A DNA stretch of 64,000 nucleotides, taken from NCBI GenBank assembly GCA_947491025.1, contig CANLIC010000001.1, positions 292,609 to 356,608 of the forward strand. The letters run 5' to 3'. Source of the stretch: Myxococcales bacterium (lineage in GTDB: Bacteria; Myxococcota_A; UBA9042). Shown here in pieces: positions 19,075 to 28,309 of the stretch. Below the pieces are notes generated by a model. It ran no database searches. It had not been told where the DNA came from and worked only from the letters and a program-made list of their open reading frames with translations. The position numbers and the translations under genes are program-made. Every line of letters starts with the position of its first letter. The stretch's first letter is position 1.

Positions 19075-20025
19075 TCAGAGACGCTCGGGATCGTCGCGCG
19101 GCGGCGGCACTGCGGCGTCGTCGTTCGCGGGCGGCGTTGGCGCTGGCGGCGGCGGGGCGGCGGTCTCCTCCGGGGGCGGCTCGGCGACGGCCATGAGCTT
19201 CTTGGCGTCGAAGCCGGCGACTTTGCCGCCAAGAGGGCCCGGCCCTTGGACATTCAGGATGGTGCCCGCGGCGTCGGCAATGACCGCGATGGACCACTTC
19301 TTGGCGGCGAAGGTCGTGCGAACAAATCGCTTTCCGGCCGCATCGGCCAGCGACTCGCGCGAAACCGTCGCCTCGCCGGCGGAGGGCTCGTCGGCGCGGA
19401 CGTAGGGCACCATGGCGCGCTTGCCGGCCAGCAGCAGGGCCAACCCATTGATGATCGGGCTGCGCTCGTCGAAGATCACCGGCGGCGAGGCCAGAGCGAA
19501 CTCCTTGACTTCATTCTTCTCGCCGGGTTGGCCGAAGATCACCTGCCGCCACTTGCCCTCGGCCTCAAAGACGCGCAGCCGCAGCGTCGCGCCCTTGACA
19601 TCGATCCAGCGATCATAGGTCTGCATCCCTCCTTGCGCCGAAAGGATGAGGTGGGCCCGCTGGGTAAAGGCGCGCCCACCGTCGGTGAGCTTGGCCTGCG
19701 TCGAGTGGTAGGTATTGGCGGCGCCGACTTTGGTGCGCAGGGACTCGCTGCCGATGCGCTTGCCGGCACGGAGCACCTCGAGGGTCGGCAGAATGGCCTT
19801 CGCCGCAGCACCCTTGGCCGCCGCGGCCTTCGCGGGGCTCGTCTTGTTGGGCGCGGCTGTTGCGGCTGCCGAAGGCTCTGCAGGCGCTGCGGGCTTGGGG
19901 ACAGCGGAGGCTGCACCTGCCCAGCCGAGGACGCAGAGGGCGGCGAAGACTGTGGCCTGGGCGCTTGGCCATTGGCGGCGGTCGGCGCCAAGGCGCAGGG
20001 CGGGGTTTGGATGGCGAGCGGTCAT
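19075..20025 (-). CDS. Exported protein of unknown function
   Basis: The ATG at 20025 is preceded by GGAGG, and the product has 316 residues. A signal peptide (VFAALCVLGWAGAASA) leads into an Ala/Pro/Lys-rich linker (~45-75), then a mostly beta-looking domain (RLRVFEAEGKWRQVIF, GKRFVRTTFAAKKWSIAVI) and a Pro-rich end. Its overall build recalls periplasmic lipoprotein-carrier-like or DUF3108-like domains, but no family is recognised with confidence. It is the third gene of a minus-strand set of exported proteins and starts 45 bases after the preceding stop. Confidence 0.65.
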   Translation of the reverse strand: MTARHPNPALRLGADRRQWPSAQATVFAALCVLGWAGAASAVPKPAAPAEPSAAATAAPNKTSPAKAAAAKGAAAKAILPTLEVLRAGKRIGSESLRTKVGAANTYHSTQAKLTDGGRAFTQRAHLILSAQGGMQTYDRWIDVKGATLRLRVFEAEGKWRQVIFGQPGEKNEVKEFALASPPVIFDERSPIINGLALLLAGKRAMVPYVRADEPSAGEATVSRESLADAAGKRFVRTTFAAKKWSIAVIADAAGTILNVQGPGPLGGKVAGFDAKKLMAVAEPPPEETAAPPPPAPTPPANDDAAVPPPRDDPERL

Positions 20026-20070
20026 CGTAGGTTCCTCCAGGACGTCATCCTCGACAACGCCCAGAGGAGG

Positions 20071-20604
20071 TCAAGGATTCGCGCCTTCTGCCGGTGAGAT
20101 CGCGCCATTCGGCGTGGCGGTCGGGGCCTCGGCGGACGCCGGTGTCGTGATCTCGAGGATCTCGACGCGGATCGCCCACAGCCCGATGGCTGTGCGGAAT
20201 GGGTCGCGCTCGACGGTGCCCACGACATCGAGGGCGATGGGATGCTCGGTCACGGGGCGTTGGGCGAGCCAACGGAGTCGCTCGGTCAGCGCCTCGCCGC
20301 CGCCCGTGAGCTCGCTGCGGTGCCAGGAGGTGCCGACGCGGGCCTCGAAGGCCGGACAGTCGCAATGCGCGGGATTGAAGCGTAGGGCGATGGGTCCGGG
20401 GCTCTGGACAGCGCGCAACGAGGCCCGAAGGCGGTCTTCGCTGCTGGCTGCCGGCGCTGGCAGCGGTGGTCCGCTGGTGCGGCCTGCGGCGCCACAGGCG
20501 TTGGCGGCCAACAGGAGCGCCAAGACTGGCCAGGTCAGAGGGGGTCGGCCGCTGAACGAGGCGTCGCTGGCGCGTGGGCCTCGGCGAGCGCGGAGCGGAC
20601 TCAC
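20071..20604 (-). CDS. Small lipoprotein of unknown function
   Basis: It begins with a GTG at 20604 that overlaps the upstream gene's TGA by four bases (GTGA), so translation is likely coupled. The product has 177 residues. The signal LTWPVLALLLAANAC places the lipidated cysteine at C37. The mature part has two close cysteines (HCDCPAFEARVG), a segment SELTGGGEALTERLRWLAQR, and a beta strand-rich end (WAIRVEILEITTP). The CDCPAFEA stretch might hold a disulphide. The family is not recognised. Because it is sandwiched between two other exported proteins, a shared envelope role is likely. Confidence 0.65.
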   Translation of the reverse strand: MSPLRARRGPRASDASFSGRPPLTWPVLALLLAANACGAAGRTSGPPLPAPAASSEDRLRASLRAVQSPGPIALRFNPAHCDCPAFEARVGTSWHRSELTGGGEALTERLRWLAQRPVTEHPIALDVVGTVERDPFRTAIGLWAIRVEILEITTPASAEAPTATPNGAISPAEGANP

Positions 20605-21299
20605 GGCGCGCCGGTGACCGTCGCGGCGGCGGCGGGTGCGCTCGGCGCTGCGCTGGGGGCGGGGGCGAGCGCAGGAGCCGCGGCCGGGGCGGCCAAGGGT
20701 GCCGCGGCTGGTGCGGCGGCTGGCGCGGCGGCTGGTGCGTCGCCCTCGATGCTGTCGAGGCGGAGGGTGCGGTTGTGGGCGCGGTAGTAGGCTTCGAGAT
20801 CGTTGCGGTAGGCGGCGATGCGCTTCTGAAGGCGCTCGCGAATTGGGTCGAAACGCCGCAGATCGGCGGCCGTCTGGAGGCCTTGGACAAAGAGCGCGAG
20901 ATCGCCGCGCGCCTCGCTGTAGGCGGCGAGCAGGGCGCCGTGGATGCGCTCAAGCTCCGGGCTACCGGTCGGCATGGCACGCAGCCGATCGATGAAGCGA
21001 TCCATCGACGGCAAGACCTCGCGCGCCATCGCGTCCCGGTAGTCCGGCAGGCTGGCGGCGCGGTTGGCGCGTTGAAAGGCGTCGATCACCTCGCCGTGGA
21101 GGCCATTGGCCTGCTGGGAGGCGGTGGAGTAGGCGAGGATCGCCGACTGTGCGCGCTGATCTTCGGCGCTGCGGGCCCGGTCGGCGTCGACGCGGCCGCA
21201 GCCAGCGGCGCAGAGGAGGGCGCAAAGTACCACGGCGACGAACGACCCGGGGCGATGCGGCGCCCGACGACCGTTGCTTGCTCGCTGCGCGATTGGCAC
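20601..21299 (-). CDS. Helical lipoprotein with Ala/Pro-rich tail
   Basis: The frame is open far upstream, but the GTG at 21299 is strongly preferred: GAGGAGAGG lies immediately before it, and the signal peptide (VAVVLCALLCAAGC, C34) follows at the right distance. The 232-residue product is mainly helical, rich in Arg and Glu (ERIHGALLAAYSEARGDLAL, RERLQKRIAAYRNDLEAYYR), and ends in an Ala/Pro low-complexity tail of about 50 residues. The tail resembles periplasm-spanning linkers. It is the first gene of the three-gene minus-strand unit and diverges from the CAP-domain gene 150 bases away. No family was recognised. Confidence 0.65.
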   Translation of the reverse strand: MPIAQRASNGRRAPHRPGSFVAVVLCALLCAAGCGRVDADRARSAEDQRAQSAILAYSTASQQANGLHGEVIDAFQRANRAASLPDYRDAMAREVLPSMDRFIDRLRAMPTGSPELERIHGALLAAYSEARGDLALFVQGLQTAADLRRFDPIRERLQKRIAAYRNDLEAYYRAHNRTLRLDSIEGDAPAAAPAAAPAAAPLAAPAAAPALAPAPSAAPSAPAAAATVTGAP

Positions 21300-21449
21300 G
21301 ACCTCTCCTCGCCTCGCTGGCCACGGGGACCGGCGACGCGGCGCATGGTCGCCCAGCCGGGCGCGTCCATCAAGCCCCGTGACCTCCAGTTGCAAATCTG
21401 CGACCCTCATTCGCCGCGGCTGTGGGGCGCGCGCAGGGAGAAGAGGGCG

Positions 21450-22838
21450 ATGGCGACGGCCACTGCAGCGTTTCAGGGCGAAGCAAGGCGCGCAGTAGGC
21501 GGCCGGACGGTTCGCGGACACCGGTTGCGATACTGCCTGCTCGCGCTCGTGACGGTTGGCTCGGCCTGCACCGACTCGCAAGGCGGCGGGAGCGCAGCTC
21601 TGCCGCGCGACGGCGCCTGGCAGGGGCCCCATGTGCGCTTCGCCGTCGAGGCTGGGCGCGTTCACGGCGTCGTGATCGAGTCGCTGTCCTGCGGTGAGGC
21701 CAGTGCGCTTCGAACCTTCGGCGGCGCCGTGCCCGGCGAGGCGTTGACGGGAATCGGTGCGCCATTCGTGATCGCGCAGGCCGCCCAGACCCTGGAGGGG
21801 CGCTTCGTCGGGCCGACAGCGGCGCAGGGGGTGCTCCGCCTCGGCGACGCGGGCAGCGGCTGCACCGTCGTCGAAGTTTGGACCGCCGACTGGGTGGCCC
21901 CGCCGGCGACTCAGGGCGGTACCGGGGGCGGCGCGGGCGGCGGCGCAACCGGCAGCATCGATTGGAGCGGCGCTTCGAGCGGCGACGTCCACCCCGGCCC
22001 CTCTCGGGAAGCTCCAGCGCCAAGGCTTGCGCCGGCCGCGCTCGGTGCCCAGCGGCTGGCGGCGCTTAGTCGCCTGGACGCGGTACGAGCGGCGGTCGGC
22101 TTGGGGCCTGTGGCGGGCGATGACGCGGCCCACCATGCAGCGCAGGGTCACGCCGAGTTCTACGTGAAACATGCTGCTAAGTACACAAACTCCAAGCTGA
22201 ACCCTCACAGCCAGGACAAGAGCTTCGGCGACGGTTTCACCGGTACGGGCTTCTTTGATCGTCTGAAGGCGGCGGGGTTTGGGGGGACGCCGTCGTCCGA
22301 GGTGATGGCCTTCACCGGCAGCGGAGTGGCGGCGGTCGACGGCTGGATGGAGACCGTCTACCACCGTCTGCCGCTCATCGACCCGCGTTCGGCGCTGGTC
22401 GGCGTCGGCATAGCGAGCGCGGGGGGCAGTCACACCGAGGTGATGGACTTCGGCGCTGGCGGCGAGCCGGAGGGTGCGCCGATTGTGGTGTATCCCTGGC
22501 CCGGGATGAAGGATGTCCCGCGCTCCTGGCTCGGCAATGAGGGTCCGCAGCCGCCACCGCCGCCGGAGGGCTATCCGTCGGGCCCCGTGATAACGGCGCG
22601 CTTGCCGGCAGGCGCAACGCTCAAGGGCCACAGCCTGCGGACAGATGACGGCGCCGAATTGCCGCACGTGCTCCTGACGCCGGCGGTCGATCCGAACTTG
22701 AAGGCCTTCGATGGCCGCGCCATTGCGCTCTACGCGCACAAGCCGCTGACGGGCGGGGCCTGGCACGAGGTCGAGTTGAGGTTCGAGGCCCAGGGCGCGC
22801 TGCGAACGCTGCGCTGGCGCTTCGCGACTCGGCCTTGA
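21450..22838 (+). CDS. CAP-domain (SCP/PR1-like) lipoprotein
   Basis: The ATG at 21450 follows GGGAGAAGAGG and gives 462 residues. The signal ends at GSAC (C40). A small beta domain (~50-150) and a Gly-rich linker lead to a CAP domain (~200-330): a helix RLDAVRAAVGLGPV, histidines in AAHHAAQGHAEFYV, and GVAAVDGWMETVYHRLPLID, the region where CAP proteins place the second histidine motif. The C-terminal ~110 residues form a further beta-rich domain after a Pro-rich hinge (PQPPPPPEGYPSG). CAP proteins are extracellular and may bind lipids or, in bacteria, act on the cell surface; the specific role is unknown. Confidence 0.8.
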   Translation: MATATAAFQGEARRAVGGRTVRGHRLRYCLLALVTVGSACTDSQGGGSAALPRDGAWQGPHVRFAVEAGRVHGVVIESLSCGEASALRTFGGAVPGEALTGIGAPFVIAQAAQTLEGRFVGPTAAQGVLRLGDAGSGCTVVEVWTADWVAPPATQGGTGGGAGGGATGSIDWSGASSGDVHPGPSREAPAPRLAPAALGAQRLAALSRLDAVRAAVGLGPVAGDDAAHHAAQGHAEFYVKHAAKYTNSKLNPHSQDKSFGDGFTGTGFFDRLKAAGFGGTPSSEVMAFTGSGVAAVDGWMETVYHRLPLIDPRSALVGVGIASAGGSHTEVMDFGAGGEPEGAPIVVYPWPGMKDVPRSWLGNEGPQPPPPPEGYPSGPVITARLPAGATLKGHSLRTDDGAELPHVLLTPAVDPNLKAFDGRAIALYAHKPLTGGAWHEVELRFEAQGALRTLRWRFATRP

Positions 22839-23035
22839 CCGCGGGGAATTGCGGGCCGTAACGTCCTGGCCGGGTGAGCAAGTCGGAGATGCGCGGGCGC
22901 TGGCCTGGGCGCCAGAACCGACGGACGCGCCCACAGGAACACGGCGACGGAGCGCGACATTGCGCGGCTTCGCGAGGGACATGACCCGCGCTGCGGGCGG
23001 CGGGCCCGGCTTCGGGCAGGCGAACGGAGGGGAGC

Positions 23036-23851
23036 ATGGGCGGGGCAAGCAAGGCCGGGGCGAGCAAGGCCGGTTCGACGCAGCAAGAGGCCAAGAGCGC
23101 GACCGTCGGGCGCAAACTGTCGGTCGTGATGCCGTGCTACAACGAGCGCGACACCATCCGCGCCATCGTCGACCAGGTCCTCGCGCAGCCTTTCGACATC
23201 GAGCTGCTCATCGTCGACGACGCGAGCCGCGATGGCACCCGCGACATTCTGGCCGAGATTGCTGCGGGGCGCCCGCAGGTGCGGGTGCTGCTGCAGCCGC
23301 ACAATCAGGGCAAGGGCGCGGCGCTGCGGCGCGGTTTTCGCGAGGCCCAAGGCGACGTGGTGTTGGTGCAGGACGCCGACCTTGAGTACGACCCGAACGA
23401 GTACCGACGCCTGGTGGAGCCGATTTTCGCGGGCAAGGCGGACGTGGTTTATGGCTCGAGATTCGCTGGCGATTCACACCGAGTGCTCTACTACTGGCAC
23501 GCCGTCGGCAACTGGGTGCTGACGACGTTGTCGAATATCGCTACCGACCTCAACCTGACGGACATGGAGACCTGCTACAAGGTCTTTCGCCGCGAGGTGA
23601 TTCAGGCGATCGTCCTGGAGGAGGACCGCTTCGGCATCGAGCCGGAAGTCACCGCCAAGGTGGCGCAGCTCGGTGTGCGGGTGTGGGAGGTGCCGATCTC
23701 CTACAACGGTCGCACCTACGCCGAGGGTAAGAAGATCGGGCTCAAGGACGCGTTCCGGGCGTTTTACGCGATCGGAAAGTACGGCGTGGTGCGACCAGCG
23801 CTCGGCATGAAAGCGACCCTGCGCGGCCCGGGCGACCGCAACGCCGACTAG
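23036..23851 (+). CDS. GT2 family glycosyltransferase (polyprenyl-phosphate type)
   Basis: The ATG at 23036 follows GGAGGGGAGC, and the product has 271 residues. It is a GT-A fold family 2 enzyme: [43 protein letters not shown], and the metal-binding DAD at residues 113-115 ([10 protein letters not shown]). The segment [14 protein letters not shown] and [17 protein letters not shown] match the dolichyl/undecaprenyl-phosphate sugar transferase branch. There are no membrane helices, so it is cytoplasmic or peripheral. It probably makes a lipid-linked sugar for envelope glycans. The donor sugar cannot be told, and no glycan cluster surrounds it. Confidence 0.88.
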   Translation: MGGASKAGASKAGSTQQEAKSATVGRKLSVVMPCYNERDTIRAIVDQVLAQPFDIELLIVDDASRDGTRDILAEIAAGRPQVRVLLQPHNQGKGAALRRGFREAQGDVVLVQDADLEYDPNEYRRLVEPIFAGKADVVYGSRFAGDSHRVLYYWHAVGNWVLTTLSNIATDLNLTDMETCYKVFRREVIQAIVLEEDRFGIEPEVTAKVAQLGVRVWEVPISYNGRTYAEGKKIGLKDAFRAFYAIGKYGVVRPALGMKATLRGPGDRNAD

Positions 23852-24065
23852 GCCTTGGACGTTTGGACCGAGTCGCACATCGCGGACCTGTCAGACTTTC
23901 CGGCGGAACTTCGATGATCCGCCCGATCGCGACCGGCGCTGGGATGGTTGCAGCGGCGCTGAGTTGGCCGCCTTGGGCTGGGGCTCGGCGACCGCGGCAC
24001 CTTGACACTCGCGGCCACCGACAGCGACAGTAGCGCAGCCCTCCATAGGGCGCGGGAGCGGGCGT

Positions 24066-24488
24066 ATGACGGCAGGACGGCATCTGCAAGCGGGTGGTGG
24101 GCGTGCACGCTCGTCCGGGCGGCGCGGGCTCCTCGCCCTGCTGACGCTGGCCGGATTGGCCTCGGTCGCTTGTGGCCCTGTCTCCGCAGCGTCGACGATC
24201 AGCGACGCCGAGCGTGACCTGGGCGAGGCGAGCAACCTCGAGGCCGTCCGCCGGGCGCCATACGAGTACACCAAGGCGCGGGCCCTGCTTGAGAAGGCCA
24301 AGGAATTCGAAGGCCATGGCGCCTTTGAGGCGGCCTCGACCTATGCGCGGCAGAGCCGAACGATGTCCGAGAAGGCCGTCGACGTCGCGCGCCTGGCGGC
24401 GGAGCGCGAGAAGCGGGACGAGAAGTTCGGTGTCCGCAAAGCGCGGCCCAAGGGCGACGACGCCCCTGCAGGCGGAGAGGGCCAATGA
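24066..24488 (+). CDS. DUF4398-type lipoprotein
   Basis: The product has 140 residues, and the signal LLALLTLAGLASVAC gives C36 as the lipid-anchored residue. The mature part is one helical hairpin (AERDLGEASNLEAVRRAPYE, ARALLEKAKEFEGHGAFEAA) typical of DUF4398 proteins, with a charged, Pro-containing tail. It overlaps the next gene by ATGA, and the partner also has a helical domain before its OmpA part, so the two probably act together in the outer membrane-peptidoglycan layer. Confidence 0.75.
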   Translation: MTAGRHLQAGGGRARSSGRRGLLALLTLAGLASVACGPVSAASTISDAERDLGEASNLEAVRRAPYEYTKARALLEKAKEFEGHGAFEAASTYARQSRTMSEKAVDVARLAAEREKRDEKFGVRKARPKGDDAPAGGEGQ

Positions 24489-25639
24489 GCGGGCGCCTGA
24501 TTGCCGTCAGAGGCCTTTCGGCCCTGGTGCGGAGCGGCGCGCGTCGCCTGCTGGTGGCGTCATTCGCCGTGGCCATGGTCTCGCCTGGCTGCATCTCGGG
24601 CGCCAAGGTGGATGAAGAGACCGCGCGCATGACGGAGATCGTCCGCGCCGCCAAGGTCCAGGCTTACTACTGTGCCCCCGAGGCGTTGGCGCTCGCGGAA
24701 GCCCACATCGACTTCGCGCGCTTGGAGTCGGAGCGCGGCGACACGATCTCGGCCTGGGAGCACATCCAGATCGCCCGCGAAAACGCCGCCAAGGTGTTTG
24801 CCGTCAAGGACAAGAAGGGCTGCTGCCCGGACAGCGACGGCGACTCGTTGTGCGACGCCATCGACAAGTGCCCCGAAGAGGCCGAGGACTTCGACTCTGA
24901 CGAGGACGACGACGGCTGCCCCGAGTACGACCGCGACGGCGACGGCCTCCACGACAGCAAGGACAAGTGCCCCGACCAGGCCGAGGACAAGGACGGCTAC
25001 CTCGACGAGGACGGCTGCCCAGAGGTCGACAACGACCGTGACGGCGTGCCGGACGTTCGTGATCAGTGCCCGAACGTCCTCGAAGACAAGGATGGCTTCG
25101 ACGACGCCGACGGCTGCCCGGACTTCGACAACGATGGCGACGGCATCCTCGATTACCCCGTGGTGGCCGACAAGTGCCCCGGCAAGCCCGAGGTCTACAA
25201 CGGCCTCGACGACGCCGACGGCTGCCCGGACGAGATCAAGGTCGAAGCCCCGCCGCCGCCCAAGGAGTACCAGAACATCGTGGTCGAGGCCGACCGCATC
25301 GTGTTCAAGAAGCAGATCAACTTCGAGACCAACTCGGCCAAGATCATCGGCGCGATCAGCTTCCAGATCTTGGATGAGTGCGCCGACGCCCTCAAGACAC
25401 GGCAAGACGTGCGGGTCCAGGTCGAGGGCCACACCGACGAGCGTGGGCCGGACGCCAAGAACAAGGTCTTGAGCCAGAAGCGTGCGGAGTCGGTGGTCAA
25501 GTCGCTGGTGGACCGTGGCATCGCTGCCAGCCGGCTGATCCCGGTGGGCTTTGGCGAAGAGAGGCCGCTCGATCCGGGCCACACCAAGGACGCCTGGGCG
25601 AAGAACCGCCGCGTCGAATTCAACTTCCTCCAAGAGTAG
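24485..25639 (+). CDS. OmpA-family lipoprotein with thrombospondin type 3 repeats
   Basis: The ATG overlaps the upstream TGA. The product has 384 residues, with lipobox VSPGC (C36). A helical domain (~45-105; KVQAYYCAPEALALAEAHID) resembles the preceding DUF4398 protein. Four to five thrombospondin-3 units follow (DRDGDGLHDSKDKCPDQAED), then an intact OmpA/MotB peptidoglycan-binding domain: FETNSAKI, VEGHTDERG with the diaminopimelate-binding Asp, LSQKRAESVVKSLVDRGI, and NRRVEFNFL. It likely tethers the outer membrane to peptidoglycan, with a calcium-stiffened linker. It forms a coupled pair with the DUF4398 lipoprotein. Confidence 0.9.
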   Translation: MSGRLIAVRGLSALVRSGARRLLVASFAVAMVSPGCISGAKVDEETARMTEIVRAAKVQAYYCAPEALALAEAHIDFARLESERGDTISAWEHIQIARENAAKVFAVKDKKGCCPDSDGDSLCDAIDKCPEEAEDFDSDEDDDGCPEYDRDGDGLHDSKDKCPDQAEDKDGYLDEDGCPEVDNDRDGVPDVRDQCPNVLEDKDGFDDADGCPDFDNDGDGILDYPVVADKCPGKPEVYNGLDDADGCPDEIKVEAPPPPKEYQNIVVEADRIVFKKQINFETNSAKIIGAISFQILDECADALKTRQDVRVQVEGHTDERGPDAKNKVLSQKRAESVVKSLVDRGIAASRLIPVGFGEERPLDPGHTKDAWAKNRRVEFNFLQE

Positions 25640-26243
25640 CGGGCCCTTCGGCGTCGCTTGAGTCGGACTGGCGCAGCAGGCTGGTTGGGCTTGGCGTTGG
25701 CCTGGGTGTGAAGTGTCGCTGTTCAGCGCCTTGGGCGGCGTGCCGCGCAGAGGGGGCTGGTCCCAGCTGCTAACGAGTCGGAGCTTGCGCGGCCTGACCC
25801 CGCAGGGGAACGACTGTGGGGGTGCCTGACGGCGGCGGCAGGTGAAGTCGATTCCGCATCCGCGGCCTTCTATCCTCTGCAGTGGGGCCGTTCCAGGCTC
25901 AAGTCAACGGTCGGCGCTGTGAGGCTACGTGCCGGCAGTGGCGAGGCACTCGGTACCGCCTAGGCGTGGCGGCAGGCGACCTGCGGCTGGGCGTGCACCA
26001 CCGGCGAGCGTCTGTCACGGCGCCCCTGACCGCGCATGGTGGCGGGGCTCCGGCCATCGCACGGTTGGAGTGCGATCATCGGTCGGGAAGCGAAACCGGG
26101 GCCGGGTTGGCGCCCACCGCTCGGGTCGGCAACGCGAAAGGCTGCTCGTGCGACGAGGGCTGTCCAACCAGATGCGCCACACGCGCACCGACCCGCTCAG
26201 TCGAAGGAGGCGCGGCCGGCAAGGGGCGATGTCAGTGCAGCGA
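25640..26243. other. Gene-free convergent intergenic stretch
   Basis: About 600 bases lie between the OmpA lipoprotein gene (+) and the PEGA gene (-). Only frames lacking ribosome sites and recognisable domains occur, and no RNA gene or clear terminator was seen. The composition is like that of the neighbouring genes. It could contain a decayed gene. Confidence 0.45.
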
Positions 26244-27173
26244 CTACTCTTTCTCGCTCGAAAAGTCGAAGTTGTTCGCGATCCCGCGCTTTACCACGAC
26301 CTGCCGCTCGAAGGCTTGCGTCTTGCCGGTCTTGCCACAGCGAATGGTGTGATCGCCGGCCAGCAGCCGCGTGCGCGCCTGTTCAAAGCCCTGCATGGTG
26401 CCGTCGAGGAACACATCAGCGCCGGCAGGGCAACGGACGCCGACCTGGGCCATCGGCTCTTCGCGCTTCAGCCGCACCAGTTGATCCTTTGGCGGCTTGG
26501 TCGGCGAGGCATCGACCACCAGGGCCTCCGTCTCGAAGCCGGGCGAGCTGACCTGAACGTCCGTGGTGCCGAACTCGACCAAGATCCGCATCGGCGTCGG
26601 AAAAGGCTGCACCTTGCCGTTCACCACGAGGGTCGCGCCGGGTGGGTTGGACTGGATGAGCACGTCGCGGTGCGTGGCCTTGAGCTTCTCGAGCACGCCA
26701 GCGCGAAGTTGGCGAACGATCTCGAGCTGCTCAGGGGCCAGCGGCGCCTTAAGCGTCTGCTCCAGGTACGGGTAGGCCTCTGCGAACTGCTTGAGCTGAT
26801 GGTACATCGACCCGGCGTTGAAGATCGCGTTCGAGAGCGGGAAGAGCTCCAAAGCCATCAGGAACTTCTGCAGTGCGTCATAGTACTTGCGGTCGCGCGC
26901 TAGGACCTTGCCCTCTTCATTGATGCGGATGGCCGCGTCGTCGTCGGACTCCCCTTCGCGCTTGAGCCGCTGCGCCTCCGCCCGCCGCTCCCCGGCCAGG
27001 GCCACCGACGGTACGGCATCGACGACGAGCACGAAGCCGCAGAGCAACAGAAGGGCGCGGAGCGCTGGGTGCCGACCGCGGCGGGTGGCGACGGCGGGGT
27101 GCGCGTCAGCCTGGGACCGGCGGGTCGCGTGGCGCAAGGTAGAAAGTCGCAGGGAGAAGGACGCGGGAAGCAT
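26244..27173 (-). CDS. TPR and PEGA-domain exported protein
   Basis: The frame extends upstream, but ATG 27173 has CTGGAGG before it and is chosen, giving 309 residues. A long N-terminal region leads to a signal core (ALLLLCGFVLVVDAVPSVALA) with probable cleavage near residue 60. A TPR-like part follows (KYYDALQKFLMALELFPLSN, AGSMYHQLKQFAEAYPYLEQ), then two PEGA-like beta units (DVLIQSNPPGATLVVNGK; VRCPAGADVFLDGTMQGF). PEGA units usually bind surface or envelope partners, and this architecture is common in Myxococcota. Function is unknown. Confidence 0.8.
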   Translation of the reverse strand: MLPASFSLRLSTLRHATRRSQADAHPAVATRRGRHPALRALLLLCGFVLVVDAVPSVALAGERRAEAQRLKREGESDDDAAIRINEEGKVLARDRKYYDALQKFLMALELFPLSNAIFNAGSMYHQLKQFAEAYPYLEQTLKAPLAPEQLEIVRQLRAGVLEKLKATHRDVLIQSNPPGATLVVNGKVQPFPTPMRILVEFGTTDVQVSSPGFETEALVVDASPTKPPKDQLVRLKREEPMAQVGVRCPAGADVFLDGTMQGFEQARTRLLAGDHTIRCGKTGKTQAFERQVVVKRGIANNFDFSSEKE

Positions 27174-27532
27174 GGCAACCTCCAGGGAACAGGCCAAGCA
27201 AGGGCAAGGTAGAACGCTTGGCGTGCGGCCGCAACCTGTGGACCGCTGCCAGAGCGCGTTGGCGCCCGGGACCATGGCTGCAACGCTCGCCGTGGCTCGG
27301 GCATTCGATGGCACCCGGGGGTAGCAGCAGCGGCCCCGGCTGCCCCCATGACGCGCCAGCGGAAGAGCAAGCGGGCTCGAGGGCTCGTGCTGGGCGCCGT
27401 GTGCGGCCGCTTCGGTGGCCCAAACGGGCAGGTGGACTCCCCGCCGCGCCGGCTTGGTGCCACGTTTGAGCGCTGCGACGGTTGACCGGCGCTGGAGGTC
27501 CGCGCAGGCTCGCGCGGCTACGGAGGGGCGTG
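27174..27532. other. Divergent intergenic region, PEGA gene and DUF2752 gene
   Basis: This 359-base stretch must carry the promoters of both divergent genes. No convincing -35/-10 pair, operator or RNA element could be read by eye. Confidence 0.4.
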
Positions 27533-28309
27533 GTGCACGCAGTCCTGGGCCATTGGTGCCGCTATCCGGGGCTCTGGCTCCTGCCTCTGGCGGCCTTCGT
27601 CGCCTCGGCATCCACTGCCGCCGTGACAGCGGTACCCGTGATCTGTCCGCTGCTCCTCGCGACGGACGTGCCCTGCCCGACCTGCGGCATGACGCGGGCG
27701 CTGGTGGCGCTCGGTCATGGCGAGGTGATGTCGTCGCTGCGTTTTCATCCCCTGGGGATGCCCCTCATCGCGGCCTTGGTGGCCTGGTGGTTGCGGGCGG
27801 TGATCGCGCTTTGCCGTGGGCGCCGCGTCGCGCCGGTGGCCGATCGTTGGTGGATGGCTTGCATCGTATTGGCCATCGGCACCTGGATTTTGCGGTTGCT
27901 GCTGTGGGTGGGGGCGGGCGCGCCCAGGGAAGGCTTTCACGCTGAGCCGAGGGTGGGCGGTGCACAGGGGACGCCTGTTCAACTGCAAGGCCGTACCGGG
28001 GACATCGGCCTGCGCGTCGTCTCGGCGGACCTGCGCGGTGAGGCGTGGCAGCGACGCGAGATGCTAGCCTTCGAACCAGGCCCGCAGCCGCGCAGCGATC
28101 TCCTCAAGCGAGCCAAGCCGGGGCGCGGCGCCGTCTTGGTCGGGCCTTGCCTCGCAGGCGGGAGCGACGGATTGCGCTGGCTGCAGCGCATCTGTGGCGA
28201 GGATCTGTGCGTCGAGCCAGACGGCGCCTTCGAGTCGGCCGAACCAGGTGCGCTGCCGTCGGGCATAGGCGCGGTGGTCAGCGGTCAACGCTTCGCCAAA
28301 CGCGCGTGA
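27533..28309 (+). CDS. DUF2752 membrane protein with C-terminal run-on into miaA
   Basis: The GTG at 27533 follows GGAGGGG; another GTG at 27530 is also possible. Residues ~5-130 are a DUF2752 domain: hydrophobic segments flank CPTCGMTRALVALGHGEVMS with its CxxC, and RFHPLG follows. Two more membrane segments come after (MPLIAALVAWWLRAVIALC and ACIVLAIGTWILRLLLWV). The domain should end near residue 135-140. The frame then continues about 120 residues without recognisable structure, the last 246 bases lying antisense inside miaA. A lost stop or a frameshift is likely. A frame ending at TAG 28065-28067 would stop just beside miaA. Function of DUF2752 is unknown. Confidence 0.65.
   Translation: MHAVLGHWCRYPGLWLLPLAAFVASASTAAVTAVPVICPLLLATDVPCPTCGMTRALVALGHGEVMSSLRFHPLGMPLIAALVAWWLRAVIALCRGRRVAPVADRWWMACIVLAIGTWILRLLLWVGAGAPREGFHAEPRVGGAQGTPVQLQGRTGDIGLRVVSADLRGEAWQRREMLAFEPGPQPRSDLLKRAKPGRGAVLVGPCLAGGSDGLRWLQRICGEDLCVEPDGAFESAEPGALPSGIGAVVSGQRFAKRA

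Noticed and set aside
21300..23048. Upstream extension of the minus-strand lipoprotein gene through the CAP gene
   Set aside because: The strong ribosome site and signal peptide at 21299 define the start; the extension is antisense to the CAP-domain gene.
23913..24044. Short plus-strand frame upstream of the DUF4398 gene
   Set aside because: About 43 codons, no ribosome site or recognisable product.
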